DNA of 64,000 nucleotides from NCBI RefSeq assembly GCF_016424485.1, contig NZ_JAELUP010000013.1:62001-126000 (forward strand), written 5' to 3'. This stretch comes from Paenibacillus roseus (lineage in GTDB: Bacteria > Bacillota > Bacilli > Paenibacillales > Paenibacillaceae). How positions within the stretch are numbered: position 1 is the first letter of the stretch; each line of letters begins with the position of its first letter. The position numbers were made by a program, and so were the translations under genes. This document shows positions 28,180 to 36,630 of this stretch, piece after piece. Below the pieces are notes generated by a model, which saw nothing but the letters and a program-made list of their open reading frames with translations, was not told the DNA's origin and did no database searches.

Positions 28180-31100
28180 TTGAAAAAGCTTATATATAGT
28201 CTAATCATTATATTCATTGCGAATTCGTGGACGACGGCTACTTATCCAGCTGTTAACGCGGCCGATGTGCCCCAGCCCTCGCTGACCGTTCAGTCCATTG
28301 CTGCGGGGACTTATCATATGTTGGCCTTAATGAGCGACGGAACGGTTATGTCCTGGGGCCGAAATGTAACTGGACAACTGGGAGTAGGGGTGACGGGCAA
28401 TCGGAATTACGCTTCGGCGGTCAAAGACGGGAACGGACAGCTTTTGTCTGATGTTGCAGCTGTTTCGGCGGCCTCACAGCATTCGCTTGCGCTCACACGC
28501 GACGGCACGGTCTACTCCTGGGGAAGTAACAACATGGGTCAGCTTGGACGCAACGGCAATGCCAACGTGGCTATGAAAATAGACGGGTTTAATAATAAAA
28601 AAATCATTCAGATTTCGACGAGCGACTCTCATTCGCTTGCGCTTGATGAGGAGGGAGGCGTGTGGGCTTGGGGCAGTAATATCTATGGACAAATCGGCAA
28701 TGGCACACAAACCACGAAGGTAGAGACTCCTGTTCAAACGTTAGCGTCTTCTGCGAATAAGCTTTACGGAATCAAGGCCGTAGCTGCCGGTCAATTTCAT
28801 TCCCTCGCGCTGACCTCGACCGGTGAAGTGCTGGCTTGGGGAATGAACAGCAACGGACAGTTGGGCAACGGAACGCAAACGAATAAATCGTATCCCGTGT
28901 TCGTCATCGACGGAGACGGCTCCGGTAAATTGACTGGAGTGAAGCAAATATCGGCCAAAGGCTATAACTCGCTCGCCCTCAAGGAGGATGGTGTGCTATG
29001 GGCCTGGGGAGATAATTACAGCGGACAGCTGGGAAGAGGCGATTTTCAGATGGCGACCAGCGCCCGGCCGGTCGTATCAGAGGACGGCAGCCCTTTCGGC
29101 AATGTCAAGCTGATGGCCGCGGGGTTTCTTCACAACGTTGCGGTAAAAAACGATGGAACGTTATGGACGTGGGGCTCCAATCGAAATGACCCCAGCGGAT
29201 CGTTCCAATATCAATTGGGCAGAAATTGGGACCAGCCTGCTGTACCCATACCGGGTCAAGTTACGGATAGCGAAGACGGAACGCCGGTTACCGACATCGT
29301 ATTGGCGGTGGCGGGCAATGCACATACAAGCATTTTGCGGGCCGACGGCTCCGTATGGAGCGTAGGCAGTAATCTTTTTAATGCATTGGGAGGCAATCGA
29401 ACGGAGACGGAGATCCGTAAGCTTGCGCAATTGACCTTTGGTACTCTTTCGAAAACGATATGGACAGCGGATACAGCCCGAACCGCAAAGGCTGGCGATT
29501 CGGTTCAGGTGTCGCTTCAGCTTGCGGATAGCACAGGAAAGGCTCTGAACATTGGCACCGATCAGGTGCAAATGGAAGCAAATTATGGCGTCGTCGGAGC
29601 CGTAACCTATGCGAATGAGGGGAAATTCGTGGCTACGTTCAAATCGGAGCGGGTAGGTGCAAGTGAAATTACAGCTACGATCAATGGATTAAAGGTTTTG
29701 ACCAAGCTTACTGTTCAAGTGGCTTCCGGAGATCCGAGCGCCAACGCCTCCTCTTTTTATGCGGCTCCGACTTCGGTTATCGCAGACGGGACAAGTTCGA
29801 CTACTTTAACATTAGAAATTAAAGATGCTTGGGGGAACACGATGTCGTCTAGCGTGCCCAATGTGTCGCTTACGGCAACACGTGGAACTCTAGGACCTTT
29901 AACAGAGCTTGCTTCCGGTAAGTTCGAAGCACAGTTATCATCCACGGAAGCGGGTAAATCTATTGTAAGTGTAGTTATTAACGATGTTCCTCTAGGTCTT
30001 GCAACTGAAGTGAACTTTTTGTCTAGTGATCCTGACGCGGCCAATTCCGTGTTGGAACTAGAGCCTGACAGTTTGCCTGCCAACGGGGAGAGTAAAGCGA
30101 CGATCGTGCTTCATCTCTATGATAAATTTGGCAACGCATTGACGCAAAGCGGTGGTAACGTGACTTTTGCAACAGACCTAGGCGAAATCGGGTCCGTTAC
30201 GGAAACGGCGTATGGGGTGTATTCGACGTATATAACGTCACTAACACCCGGTAAGGCGACGGTTACAGTGATGCGGGAAGGCATACTACTAGGAAACCCG
30301 GTGGAAGTGAGCTTCGTCCCCGTTGTTTCCAAAATTGTTTTCGACATGAACCGCTACGAAGCTGTAGTTGGGACGAGCGTTGCAACGACCGTAACTGCTC
30401 ATTACTGGGATGGAGAGACGAAGGACGTAACCGCGGATAGCGCTTATTCGGTATCGGATTCTTCGATTGCTACAATCAGCGCTAACGGTCTTGTAACCGG
30501 ACATAAAGCGGGTGAAATGACGTTGACCGCACAATTCGGCGGCAGTGAAACGACCGTTCCCGTCGTTGTTGTAAGCAACACAGGAGAAGAGGGTCCCGGA
30601 ACAGATCCTGGGACAGACCCTGGAACAAATCCTGGAACAAATCCTGGAACAAATCCTGGAACAAATCCTGGAACAAATCCTGGAACAAATCCGGGAACAG
30701 ACCCTGGAACAAATCCTGGGACAGACCCTGGAACAAATCCTGGAACAGGTACTAAGCAGCCAGTGGCCTTTGCAGATGTGCTCGGTCACTGGGCAGAAGC
30801 CTCCATTAATCGGGCCGTAACCGATGGATGGGCGAACGGCTATGCCAACAACAGCTTCCGGCCAAACCAAGAAATTACCCGCGCCGAGTTTGTGAAGCTG
30901 CTTGTAAAAGCTTTGGGATATAGGGATATGGATGAGGATACGACGGTTTCATTTAAGGATAATAAGGATATTGGGGCTTGGGCGCATCAATCTATTGCTT
31001 TGGCGGTAAAGCATAAGCTAATATCGGGTTTCGGCGATGGAAGCTTTCGCCCGAATGCCCCTATCTCTCGGGCCGAATTGACGTCGGTAATTGTTAGAGC

Positions 31101-31308
31101 GTTAAATTTAACGCAAGCTACCAGTTCGTCAACGAAGTTTGCAGACGATAAGGAGATTCCGGCATGGGCGAGGTCATCCATAGCTTTGGCATCCGACCTT
31201 GGCATCGTAAAAGGCCGTAAAGCTAATCTATTCGTGCCCAACGGCACGGCAACACGAGCGGAAGCGGTTATTTTCATTCAACGTATGCTGGAACTGGAAC
31301 GAAAATAA
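28180..31308 (+). CDS. Large surface protein: RCC1 repeats, Ig-like repeats, Thr-Asn-Pro-Gly linker, three SLH domains
   Basis: 1042 aa, TTG start behind TTGGAGG. A signal peptide is followed by about seven RCC1-type blades (residues 35-425; recurring patterns such as HSLALTRDGTVYSWGSNNMG), which should fold as a beta-propeller. Next come three invasin-like (BIG_1) Ig repeats (about 430-720), one BIG_2 repeat (about 722-800), a linker of twelve Gly-Thr-(Asn/Asp)-Pro units (about 805-855), and three SLH domains (about 863-1040) that bind pyruvylated wall polymer. The protein is thus displayed on the S-layer with the propeller outward. Adhesion or ligand presentation is likely. It is co-transcribed with a two-component system and ends in a strong terminator. 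Confidence 0.93.
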   Translation: MKKLIYSLIIIFIANSWTTATYPAVNAADVPQPSLTVQSIAAGTYHMLALMSDGTVMSWGRNVTGQLGVGVTGNRNYASAVKDGNGQLLSDVAAVSAASQHSLALTRDGTVYSWGSNNMGQLGRNGNANVAMKIDGFNNKKIIQISTSDSHSLALDEEGGVWAWGSNIYGQIGNGTQTTKVETPVQTLASSANKLYGIKAVAAGQFHSLALTSTGEVLAWGMNSNGQLGNGTQTNKSYPVFVIDGDGSGKLTGVKQISAKGYNSLALKEDGVLWAWGDNYSGQLGRGDFQMATSARPVVSEDGSPFGNVKLMAAGFLHNVAVKNDGTLWTWGSNRNDPSGSFQYQLGRNWDQPAVPIPGQVTDSEDGTPVTDIVLAVAGNAHTSILRADGSVWSVGSNLFNALGGNRTETEIRKLAQLTFGTLSKTIWTADTARTAKAGDSVQVSLQLADSTGKALNIGTDQVQMEANYGVVGAVTYANEGKFVATFKSERVGASEITATINGLKVLTKLTVQVASGDPSANASSFYAAPTSVIADGTSSTTLTLEIKDAWGNTMSSSVPNVSLTATRGTLGPLTELASGKFEAQLSSTEAGKSIVSVVINDVPLGLATEVNFLSSDPDAANSVLELEPDSLPANGESKATIVLHLYDKFGNALTQSGGNVTFATDLGEIGSVTETAYGVYSTYITSLTPGKATVTVMREGILLGNPVEVSFVPVVSKIVFDMNRYEAVVGTSVATTVTAHYWDGETKDVTADSAYSVSDSSIATISANGLVTGHKAGEMTLTAQFGGSETTVPVVVVSNTGEEGPGTDPGTDPGTNPGTNPGTNPGTNPGTNPGTNPGTDPGTNPGTDPGTNPGTGTKQPVAFADVLGHWAEASINRAVTDGWANGYANNSFRPNQEITRAEFVKLLVKALGYRDMDEDTTVSFKDNKDIGAWAHQSIALAVKHKLISGFGDGSFRPNAPISRAELTSVIVRALNLTQATSSSTKFADDKEIPAWARSSIALASDLGIVKGRKANLFVPNGTATRAEAVIFIQRMLELERK
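30598..30747 (+). repeat. 12-bp coding tandem repeat (Gly-Thr-Asn/Asp-Pro linker)
   Basis: Twelve in-frame 12-bp units, several identical (ACAAATCCTGGA), encode the flexible linker between Ig-like and SLH parts. Slippage would change linker length without frameshift. Confidence 0.9.
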
Positions 31309-31351
31309 TCCATTCTCCATTACAGTCTATTCAATATCATGTTCAAAACGA

Positions 31352-31395
31352 AAAAGTGTTGGTACAGGGGGTTATTCCTTTACCAACACTTTTCA
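31352..31395 (+). terminator. Strong terminator after the SLH protein gene
   Basis: Perfect 13-bp arms AAAAGTGTTGGTA and TACCAACACTTTT around a 16-base loop; the A and T runs make it work in both directions. Confidence 0.9.
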
Positions 31396-31610
31396 ATTTA
31401 GTGGAGTATGCTTTCTGGGTCGATTCTAATCAACCAAAGACCATTGCGCCTTCTTCGATGGTTATGGAGAACAGATAATTGCTAATGAAGAGTACGAATA
31501 TTTTGGGTTCTAACTTAAGATTGCATAAGCGCTTTCCATCGCATTATTTGCATCACTATAGCAGTGAAAAACACAAATGAGTTATTATTATACGTCGCAA
31601 GGAGCCCCCT

Positions 31611-31752
31611 ATGTCAATTATACGTCTGGCTGCATTAGAGGATATAGATGAGGTACGGATGCGTTGGGACTTCTCGGTAGAGGGCTATGAGACCGTTTTA
31701 CGCTAGAAATGGCTTCAACCCAAGCGAAGAAGCGTTGGAAAAGCACTGGTAA
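31611..31752 (+). pseudogene. GNAT acetyltransferase remnant (internal deletion)
   Basis: The ATG at 31611 behind AAGGAG opens a typical GNAT start (RLAALEDIDEVRMRWDF), but the frame stops at 31704-31706 after 31 codons. Immediately after, in the next frame, lies a typical GNAT C-terminus (NGFNPSEEALEKHW, stop at 31750-31752). About 100 central codons, including the acetyl-CoA site, are missing. A deletion has joined the two ends. Confidence 0.65.
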
Positions 31753-31768
31753 ACCAATACTAATGAGC

Positions 31769-31815
31769 GGGGGCCCTGACAGGTCGGAACTTTGTTCGTA
31801 ACTGTCAGGGTCCCT
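31769..31815. terminator. Inverted repeat between GNAT remnant and GH43
   Basis: CCCTGACAG and CTGTCAGGG face each other across about 20 bases. It lies just after the end of the minus-strand GH43 frame and probably terminated it; the T-run is poor. Confidence 0.5.
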
Positions 31816-31845
31816 TACAATCATGACCTTGCAAGCTAGTGCTAT

Positions 31846-33161
31846 TTAGTTACCGAATGAAACGGCAGTAATTCCTTTTACACGGATTTCTCCATAACCG
31901 CCCGTCAGCTTAATCGTATTGTCACTGCCGGGATTCAAGCGGACGGTGATATGGACACAACCGTTATATTCGGAGTCATTGTCCGTTCCCGTCGCATTAA
32001 TCAGGGACGAGTCTTCACCATTGACGAACAGATGCAATTTGCCAAGCTCCTGACTGGTTGCATAATCGATGTAGAGTGCGGCTCTTCCGCCACTCGCGCC
32101 ATCAATTCCGGTGAAGACGCAATAAGCTTCCGGGGCAGTCAGATTGGCGGCAACTTTGTTCCCTGCATCATCAAGTGAAATACCTGCACCACCCCCTGCC
32201 TCACTAACACGGTAGAGCGGATATTCAGTCGTTTCCGCCAAAGTTCCTGCAGGAGCAAGCCCTCGAACAGTCTGCGTTACGATACGAATACTGCCGTCTT
32301 CATTAAAATGCAGCTCATCAATGCACATGCTTCGCAAATTGCCCTGATTCGAAATCTCCTGGTTGTGGTAGAACAAGTACCACTTGCCCTTGAACTCGGC
32401 TACCGAACCATGGCTAGTAGAGCAACCCGTCGTTTCCAGGAATACTCCCTGATACGTCCATGGGCCAAGCGGATTGTCGCTAGTGGCATATCGCATCTGA
32501 TTGTTGTCATGAACATTGTCCGAGTAAGTTAGATAATAGACCCCGTTTCTCTTGAACACCCATGTCGCCTCATGAAAATCCTCCAGCGTGTTCATGTCAT
32601 GCATTTCGCCCTTGATGGACATCATATCCTCATTTAATTCCCCAGCGACACATCGGCCGCCGCCACCGTAATACATATAAGCCCGATTGTCATCATCTAC
32701 AAAGACACACGGGTCGATCATTGCGAATGCGCCAAGACCCGGGATATATCCTTGGTCCATGAACCCTGTGCCGGGCTGCTTGCTTGTGGCTACCCCGATC
32801 TTCCAGGAGTTGTTCCAGTCGGAGCCACTCGGATGCGGGTAGTAAAAATAGTAGGTGCCATTCTTGTAAGCACAATCCGGGGCCCACATGAATCCCCCTT
32901 CCGGCCTTCCCCAAGTGACATCTTCGGAGCGCAAAATTTCACCTTCGTCTAGCCAGTTGACCATGTCCTCCGATGAGTAGACGTGATAGCGGTCCATTAA
33001 TCACAGCCGCGGGCCGGGTCCATATCATGCGAGGCATAGATATATATCCTGCCATCCTCCCATACATGAGCCGAAGGATCGGCAGTAAAGATAGCGGTTA
33101 CAATCGGGTTTGTACCGACTGATTTCAAAGCTTGCGCGGGAATCTTAAAATTGTTGCCCAT
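31846..33161 (-). pseudogene. Glycoside hydrolase family 43 with C-terminal CBM6-like domain, frameshifted
   Basis: The start is ATG 33161 behind GGGAGG and runs 53 codons (TADPSAHVWEDGRIYIYASH, holding the catalytic-base Asp) to a TAA at about 32999-33001. The next frame begins directly (MDRYHVYSSEDMV) and continues 383 codons. Joined by adding one base near 33000 (expected Cys-Asp-Leu-Met-Asp-Arg), the product is a complete GH43 of about 438 aa: five-bladed propeller with IDPCVFVDDD, the acid Glu in FHEATWVF, then a CBM6-like domain (about the last 125 residues). Such enzymes release arabinose or xylose from plant polysaccharides. No signal peptide is seen. A single-base deletion, or a sequencing error, is the simplest explanation. 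Confidence 0.85.
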
Positions 33162-33432
33162 AGTCGATAGCCTCCCTAAGTTATGGATGGAACTGCTTGC
33201 AGCAGCTCAATTGCATATGGAATTTCCATAGCTATAGTTTATAGGGTACCTGGGTCAATGCACTTGTCATCCATTAGCATGATTCTGTCATTATTTGCTC
33301 TGACCTGCAGCGCATAACAAAAAGCAATACGAAAAAGAGAAGCTCCTGGGAGGGCTTCTCATAAAATTACTATATAATGCTCCAACTGAAGGACATATTG
33401 GCCATTACTTTGGAAGCTGCACATCGACTGGT
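33162..33432. other. Region upstream of GH43, with decayed sequence
   Basis: No intact gene. It includes a minus-strand terminator (33332-33360) and the space left by deletion of the body of a TetR gene whose first 32 codons remain at 33433-33531. Confidence 0.5.
33332..33360 (-). terminator. Terminator downstream of the TetR remnant
   Basis: GAGAAGC (33337-33343) pairs with GCTTCTC (33354-33360); on the minus strand the hairpin is followed by five T. It presumably ended the former enoyl-CoA hydratase/TetR operon. Confidence 0.65.
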
Positions 33433-33531
33433 CTAATCCTGCATGGACGTTTTCTCATAGCCTTGGCTCCAAAAAGCCTTCATCGCTCTTGTCAATACGG
33501 TTTCAAAATCGAATTGCTTGCTTCTCGTCAT
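33433..33531 (-). pseudogene. TetR family regulator remnant (first 32 codons)
   Basis: Begins at ATG 33531, overlapping the stop of the hydratase fragment as ATGA, the usual sign of coupled genes. The 32 residues (RSKQFDFETVLTRAMKAFW, then SQGYEKTSMQD) are the start of a TetR-type helix-turn-helix, cut by a TAG where the recognition helices should follow. The rest of the gene appears deleted. Confidence 0.65.
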
Positions 33532-33974
33532 GAAGACGGACCGAGATTCCGACCGAGATTGAGTTCAAAGTCGCCAGGACGACCAAGTCCACGCGCGAAG
33601 AGATCTGGCAGTTTGGCCAGCGTCGTCGGTGCAGATGCTCTAGCCACGAACACTTTAGCCGATGCCAGCAAATCAGCCACTGGCGGCAGTCCTGTATTAT
33701 TCACCAGCGCTTTTGCTTCAGCCAGCGCTTCCTTGTCAAAAGAAGCAATTCGGAGGGCCAAATTACGTACGAAGCCGTCCAACTCTGCGTCCAGAACCGC
33801 ACGGTTAATCCAGCCGTAACGTTCGGCTGTCTCGGCATCGAAATCGTCGCTGCCCAAAATGATTTCAAGCGCACGGCCTCGACCTGCCAGCAACGGCAAC
33901 CGTTCGTTGCCTCCACCCCCGGGAATAACGCCGGAGCCTACTTCAGGCTGACCAGGGAATGTAGAACAATACAT
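33528..33974 (-). pseudogene. Enoyl-CoA hydratase/isomerase, C-terminal fragment
   Basis: About 145 codons carry the second half of a crotonase: GQPEVGSGVIPGGGGNERLP near the start, then RALEIILGSDDFDAETAERYG. The first roughly 110 residues, with the first half of the oxyanion hole, are missing. The apparent ATG at 33974 has no ribosome site and lies at the junction with a DUF418 fragment on the other strand. The product cannot be a functional hydratase. The gene was followed by a coupled TetR gene, now also broken. Confidence 0.8.
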
Positions 33975-34309
33975 TGAGAATTATGGCCATCGGCTACATG
34001 GCGCTTATCGCCAAAGCAGCGGAGAGCGGCTATTTTAAATGGCTATTGGCAAGAGCTTCAGAAATAGGTAAGATGGCATTAAGTTGCTATATCTGCATAA
34101 CATCATTGCAACCTCTATCTTTTTCGGTTGGGGGCTGCGATTGGGTGATAAAATCTAAATCGCCCGGCATTCTGTTCTTCTGGGCATTGATTACGGCTAT
34201 CATGTCGCTCTTTGCACATCTATGGCTGCCAAAGTTTTCTCTTGGACCTGTGGAATAGGTATGGAGAACGCTGGCCCAATTGCCAATTCGACAGAAGAAC
34301 GCCTCTTAG
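33974..34309 (+). pseudogene. DUF418 membrane protein, C-terminal fragment with nonsense mutation
   Basis: The C-terminal third of a DUF418 protein: GKMALSCY corresponds to the family's GRMALTNY, and LWLPKFSLGPVE to the conserved end that is normally followed by Trp-Leu-Trp-Arg. Here the Trp codon is TAG (34256-34258); the frame then continues VWRTLAQLPIRQKNAS to a stop at 34307-34309, so a TGG-to-TAG change is likely. The N-terminal two thirds are absent, cut off at the junction with the hydratase fragment near 33970. Confidence 0.7.
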
Positions 34310-34364
34310 CCACAGTTTGCGGAAAACTACCTGTTAGAATACAAGCTCTCCGGAGTTAGAAGGA

Positions 34365-34910
34365 GTGATGCTCTTGCTGGGGGAATACCGCAAAGTCATC
34401 GATGCATTAATGAAGCAGATTGGCCGCTGGACACGTTCTTCTCTGGCTGTCATGATCACCCTGCTGGTGATTGTGCTGGCGGGATGCGGAGCGATTAGTG
34501 TTTTGGCCTCCGATCCGCCCCCATCACCGGGGACTTCCCAAGGGCAAGAGAATGCTCAAGAACCGCTAACCAGCTTTAAGTCGGTATCGAATTATATTCG
34601 GGAACACGGTGGGCTACCACCCAACTACATGACGAAGAAAGAGGCCTCTCAGCTTGGCTGGGTACCCTCCAAAGGGAACTTGAACCAAGTAGCGCCCGGC
34701 AAAAGCATCGGCGGCGACCGCTTTGGCAATCGGGAAGGGCTGCTTCCCGCCAAGAAAAATCGAATCTGGTACGAGGCGGATGTTAATTATAAAACAGGGC
34801 CGCGCGGCGCAGATCGAATTCTTTTCTCCAATGATGGACTAATCTACATGACTACGGATCACTACAAGTCATTTACGGATATTACAAAGGAAGGCAGTGT
34901 CCCCGAATGA
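34365..34910 (+). CDS. Barnase-type secreted guanyl-preferring ribonuclease
   Basis: 181 aa. An N-terminal hydrophobic segment ends with LAGCG, a possible lipobox, followed by a Pro/Ser/Gln linker; the last 110 residues are a barnase domain. Family marks: GGLPPNYMTKKEASQLGW, KGNLNQVAPGKSIGGDRF, and the catalytic Glu (YEADVNY), Arg (ADRILF) and His (TTDHYKSF), matching Glu73, Arg87 and His102 of barnase. It cleaves RNA outside the cell, or in competitors or damaged cells. The start is uncertain: GTG 34365, ATG 34368 or TTG 34374, the last best spaced from GAAGGAG. The gene overlaps the inhibitor gene by four bases. Confidence 0.93.
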   Translation: MMLLLGEYRKVIDALMKQIGRWTRSSLAVMITLLVIVLAGCGAISVLASDPPPSPGTSQGQENAQEPLTSFKSVSNYIREHGGLPPNYMTKKEASQLGWVPSKGNLNQVAPGKSIGGDRFGNREGLLPAKKNRIWYEADVNYKTGPRGADRILFSNDGLIYMTTDHYKSFTDITKEGSVPE

Positions 34911-35179
34911 GCAAAATTGTGGAATTGAGACAGTCTGATGCGGATCGTTATGAGAATGTCCATGATTGGCTGAGACAGGAGCTTGAACTGCCGGAATGGT
35001 ACGGCGACAATCTGGATGCGCTATGGGATTGTATTACCGGAGATCTGCCACTACCCTTAAAAATCATATGGATTAGAGACTCAGATCGCGAGCAGCACTA
35101 TGCCGGTATTGTGCAAGTGTTTGCCGATGCCGCAGAACAATATGAGGAAATCAGCTTCGAATACAACAGCGTAAAATGA
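34907..35179 (+). CDS. Barstar-type ribonuclease inhibitor
   Basis: 90 aa, cytoplasmic. Barstar signature LELPEWYGDNLDALWDCITG (residues 22-41) includes the Tyr-Gly-Asp-Asn-Leu-Asp-Ala-Leu-Trp-Asp segment that plugs the ribonuclease active site. It overlaps the barnase stop as ATGA, so inhibitor and enzyme are translated together and the cell is protected before secretion. In Bacillus amyloliquefaciens the two genes are not necessarily coupled, so this tight pairing resembles a toxin-immunity unit. Followed by a strong terminator. Confidence 0.93.
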   Translation: MSKIVELRQSDADRYENVHDWLRQELELPEWYGDNLDALWDCITGDLPLPLKIIWIRDSDREQHYAGIVQVFADAAEQYEEISFEYNSVK

Positions 35180-35180
35180 G

Positions 35181-35226
35181 ATACAACGCCCTGAGCTATA
35201 ACGGCTTAGGCGTTGTATTTTTTTGT
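35181..35226 (+). terminator. Terminator after barstar gene
   Basis: Perfect 10-bp arms ATACAACGCC and GGCGTTGTAT, then a run of T. Confidence 0.92.
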
Positions 35227-35260
35227 GCCGGATGGTCTAGAGAAGGGACACCGGAATATC

Positions 35261-36298
35261 TCATGAGTTCCTTTTTGAAATGGAATGCACAGAAGAGTCA
35301 CGGACAATGAGCCTGTGCGGAATGATCACCCGATTTTGATGAATTGTTTCTGCTTGTATCCGGCGAATCAGCATCTGGGAGGCCGTGTAGCCAAGCTGAT
35401 AAGTCCCAATATCTATAGAGCTGATAGGCGGTGTAGCCAGTTCCGACAAAGCAATATTGTTGAAGCTGACAAGGCTGATATCCTCCGGCACCGTATAACC
35501 AAGCTCCGTCAAGCCATGCAGAACGCCAAAACCGACCACATCGTCAATCACAACAAGCCCGCTTGGCTTCTCCGGCAGGCTCATCATAAATGACATCGCC
35601 CGATACCCGCTATGCTGGAGAAACTCCCCTTCTACAATCCATTCAGGACGAACAGACAGCCCAGCCTCATTCATAGCTTTGCGATAGCCTTCCATCCTGT
35701 CCAGCGATACGGTGAGGTTCGGCAAGCCGCTAACGAATCCAATCCTTTCATGTCCTTGTATAATAAGGTGGTGTGTGGCATCATAAGCGGCTTTTACATT
35801 ATCATTATCGACGGATAAAATATGCGGCTGCCCTTCCGAACGTCCGATCAGCACGGTGGGGAATTTATGCTTATCCAAACGTTCAATTAATGGGTCGTCC
35901 ACACGTGAGGACAGCAAAATAATGCCGTCGACACGCCGACCGAATACAAGTCGGGAAATGGTATCATCCTCGTCCTGAGGTGAAGTAGCGGCAGCAAGCA
36001 TCATATCATAGCCTGCTCGTGTGGAGTGGGCCAGTATCCCCCGCATTAATTCACCGAAGAAGAAATCCTTGAACAACTCCTCTGCCGGACGCGGCAGCAA
36101 GATGGCAAGGGTTTGCGTTGTTTTGGAGACGAGGCTTTTGGCCATTACATTGGGGTGATACCCCATCTCCTCCATGATTCGCTTCACCTTTCGGGAGGTC
36201 TCCTTGCTAATTCTCGGGTGGTTGGAGACCACTCTGGATACAGTCGAGGGAGAAACCCCTGCTGCTTTCGCAATATCTTTAATGGTTACGACTGCCAT
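35261..36298 (-). CDS. LacI family repressor, MalR-like
   Basis: 345 aa from the ATG at 36298 behind AAGGGG; an upstream in-frame ATG (36337) lacks a ribosome site. The N-terminal HTH reads TIKDIAKAAGVSPSTVSRVV (residues 4-23), followed by a hinge and a periplasmic-binding-type effector domain (GIILLSSRVDDP, SVDNDNVKAAYDATHHL). It is divergent from the maltodextrin/cyclodextrin transporter genes, and the intergenic region has two AAACGTTT-centred palindromes, the typical MalR/LacI half-site. It most likely represses the mal-type genes and itself, released by maltose or maltodextrin-type sugars (inference). Confidence 0.9.
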   Translation of the reverse strand: MAVVTIKDIAKAAGVSPSTVSRVVSNHPRISKETSRKVKRIMEEMGYHPNVMAKSLVSKTTQTLAILLPRPAEELFKDFFFGELMRGILAHSTRAGYDMMLAAATSPQDEDDTISRLVFGRRVDGIILLSSRVDDPLIERLDKHKFPTVLIGRSEGQPHILSVDNDNVKAAYDATHHLIIQGHERIGFVSGLPNLTVSLDRMEGYRKAMNEAGLSVRPEWIVEGEFLQHSGYRAMSFMMSLPEKPSGLVVIDDVVGFGVLHGLTELGYTVPEDISLVSFNNIALSELATPPISSIDIGTYQLGYTASQMLIRRIQAETIHQNRVIIPHRLIVRDSSVHSISKRNS

Positions 36299-36476
36299 TG
36301 AAATAACCCCTTTATTCAGCTGCTTAGCTACATGCATCCATTTTTAATGCAACTTGTTGCTTAAATGATAATATATAACGTTTAGGCTGCATACTCAAAT
36401 GTTGAAATATTTAAAAAACGAGCGAAATCAGAAGTATTTTAAAGAAAATACAGCATTTTCATAAAAAATCAAGTTG

Positions 36477-36490
36477 TGCAAACGTTTTAA
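36477..36490. promoter_or_regulatory. LacI/MalR operator 1
   Basis: TGCAAACGTTTTAA, centred on the palindrome AAACGTTT (36480-36487). Overlaps the -35 of the transporter promoter, ideal for repression. Confidence 0.7.
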
Positions 36491-36515
36491 CAAAAGACGA
36501 CATTTGCTGTATAGT
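36487..36515 (+). promoter_or_regulatory. SigA promoter of the maltodextrin/cyclodextrin transporter operon
   Basis: TTAACA, 17 bases, TATAGT. The -35 overlaps operator 1. Confidence 0.7.
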
Positions 36516-36613
36516 ATTAAACAAGAATATAGCGCTTTCACATCAGTTTTTTTGTTGGAATAGGCATATTATGGAGATTCTTATTGTGGATCATCCATTT
36601 TTTATCGGGATTT

Positions 36614-36630
36614 GAACAAACGTTTGCACA
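36614..36630. promoter_or_regulatory. LacI/MalR operator 2
   Basis: GAACAAACGTTTGCACA contains the 10-bp palindrome CAAACGTTTG (36617-36626). It lies about 100 bp downstream of the transcription start; together with operator 1 it could allow looping or a road block. Confidence 0.65.

Noticed and set aside
30598..30747. Regular short repeats as a possible CRISPR array
   Set aside because: The 12-bp units are contiguous, without spacers, and encode an in-frame linker.
30289..30870. 193-codon minus-strand frame with Cys-Ser-Arg-Ile repeats
   Set aside because: It is the antisense of the Gly-Thr-Asn-Pro linker and SLH region of the large surface protein; the repeats are a mirror of the coding repeat and no ribosome site is present.
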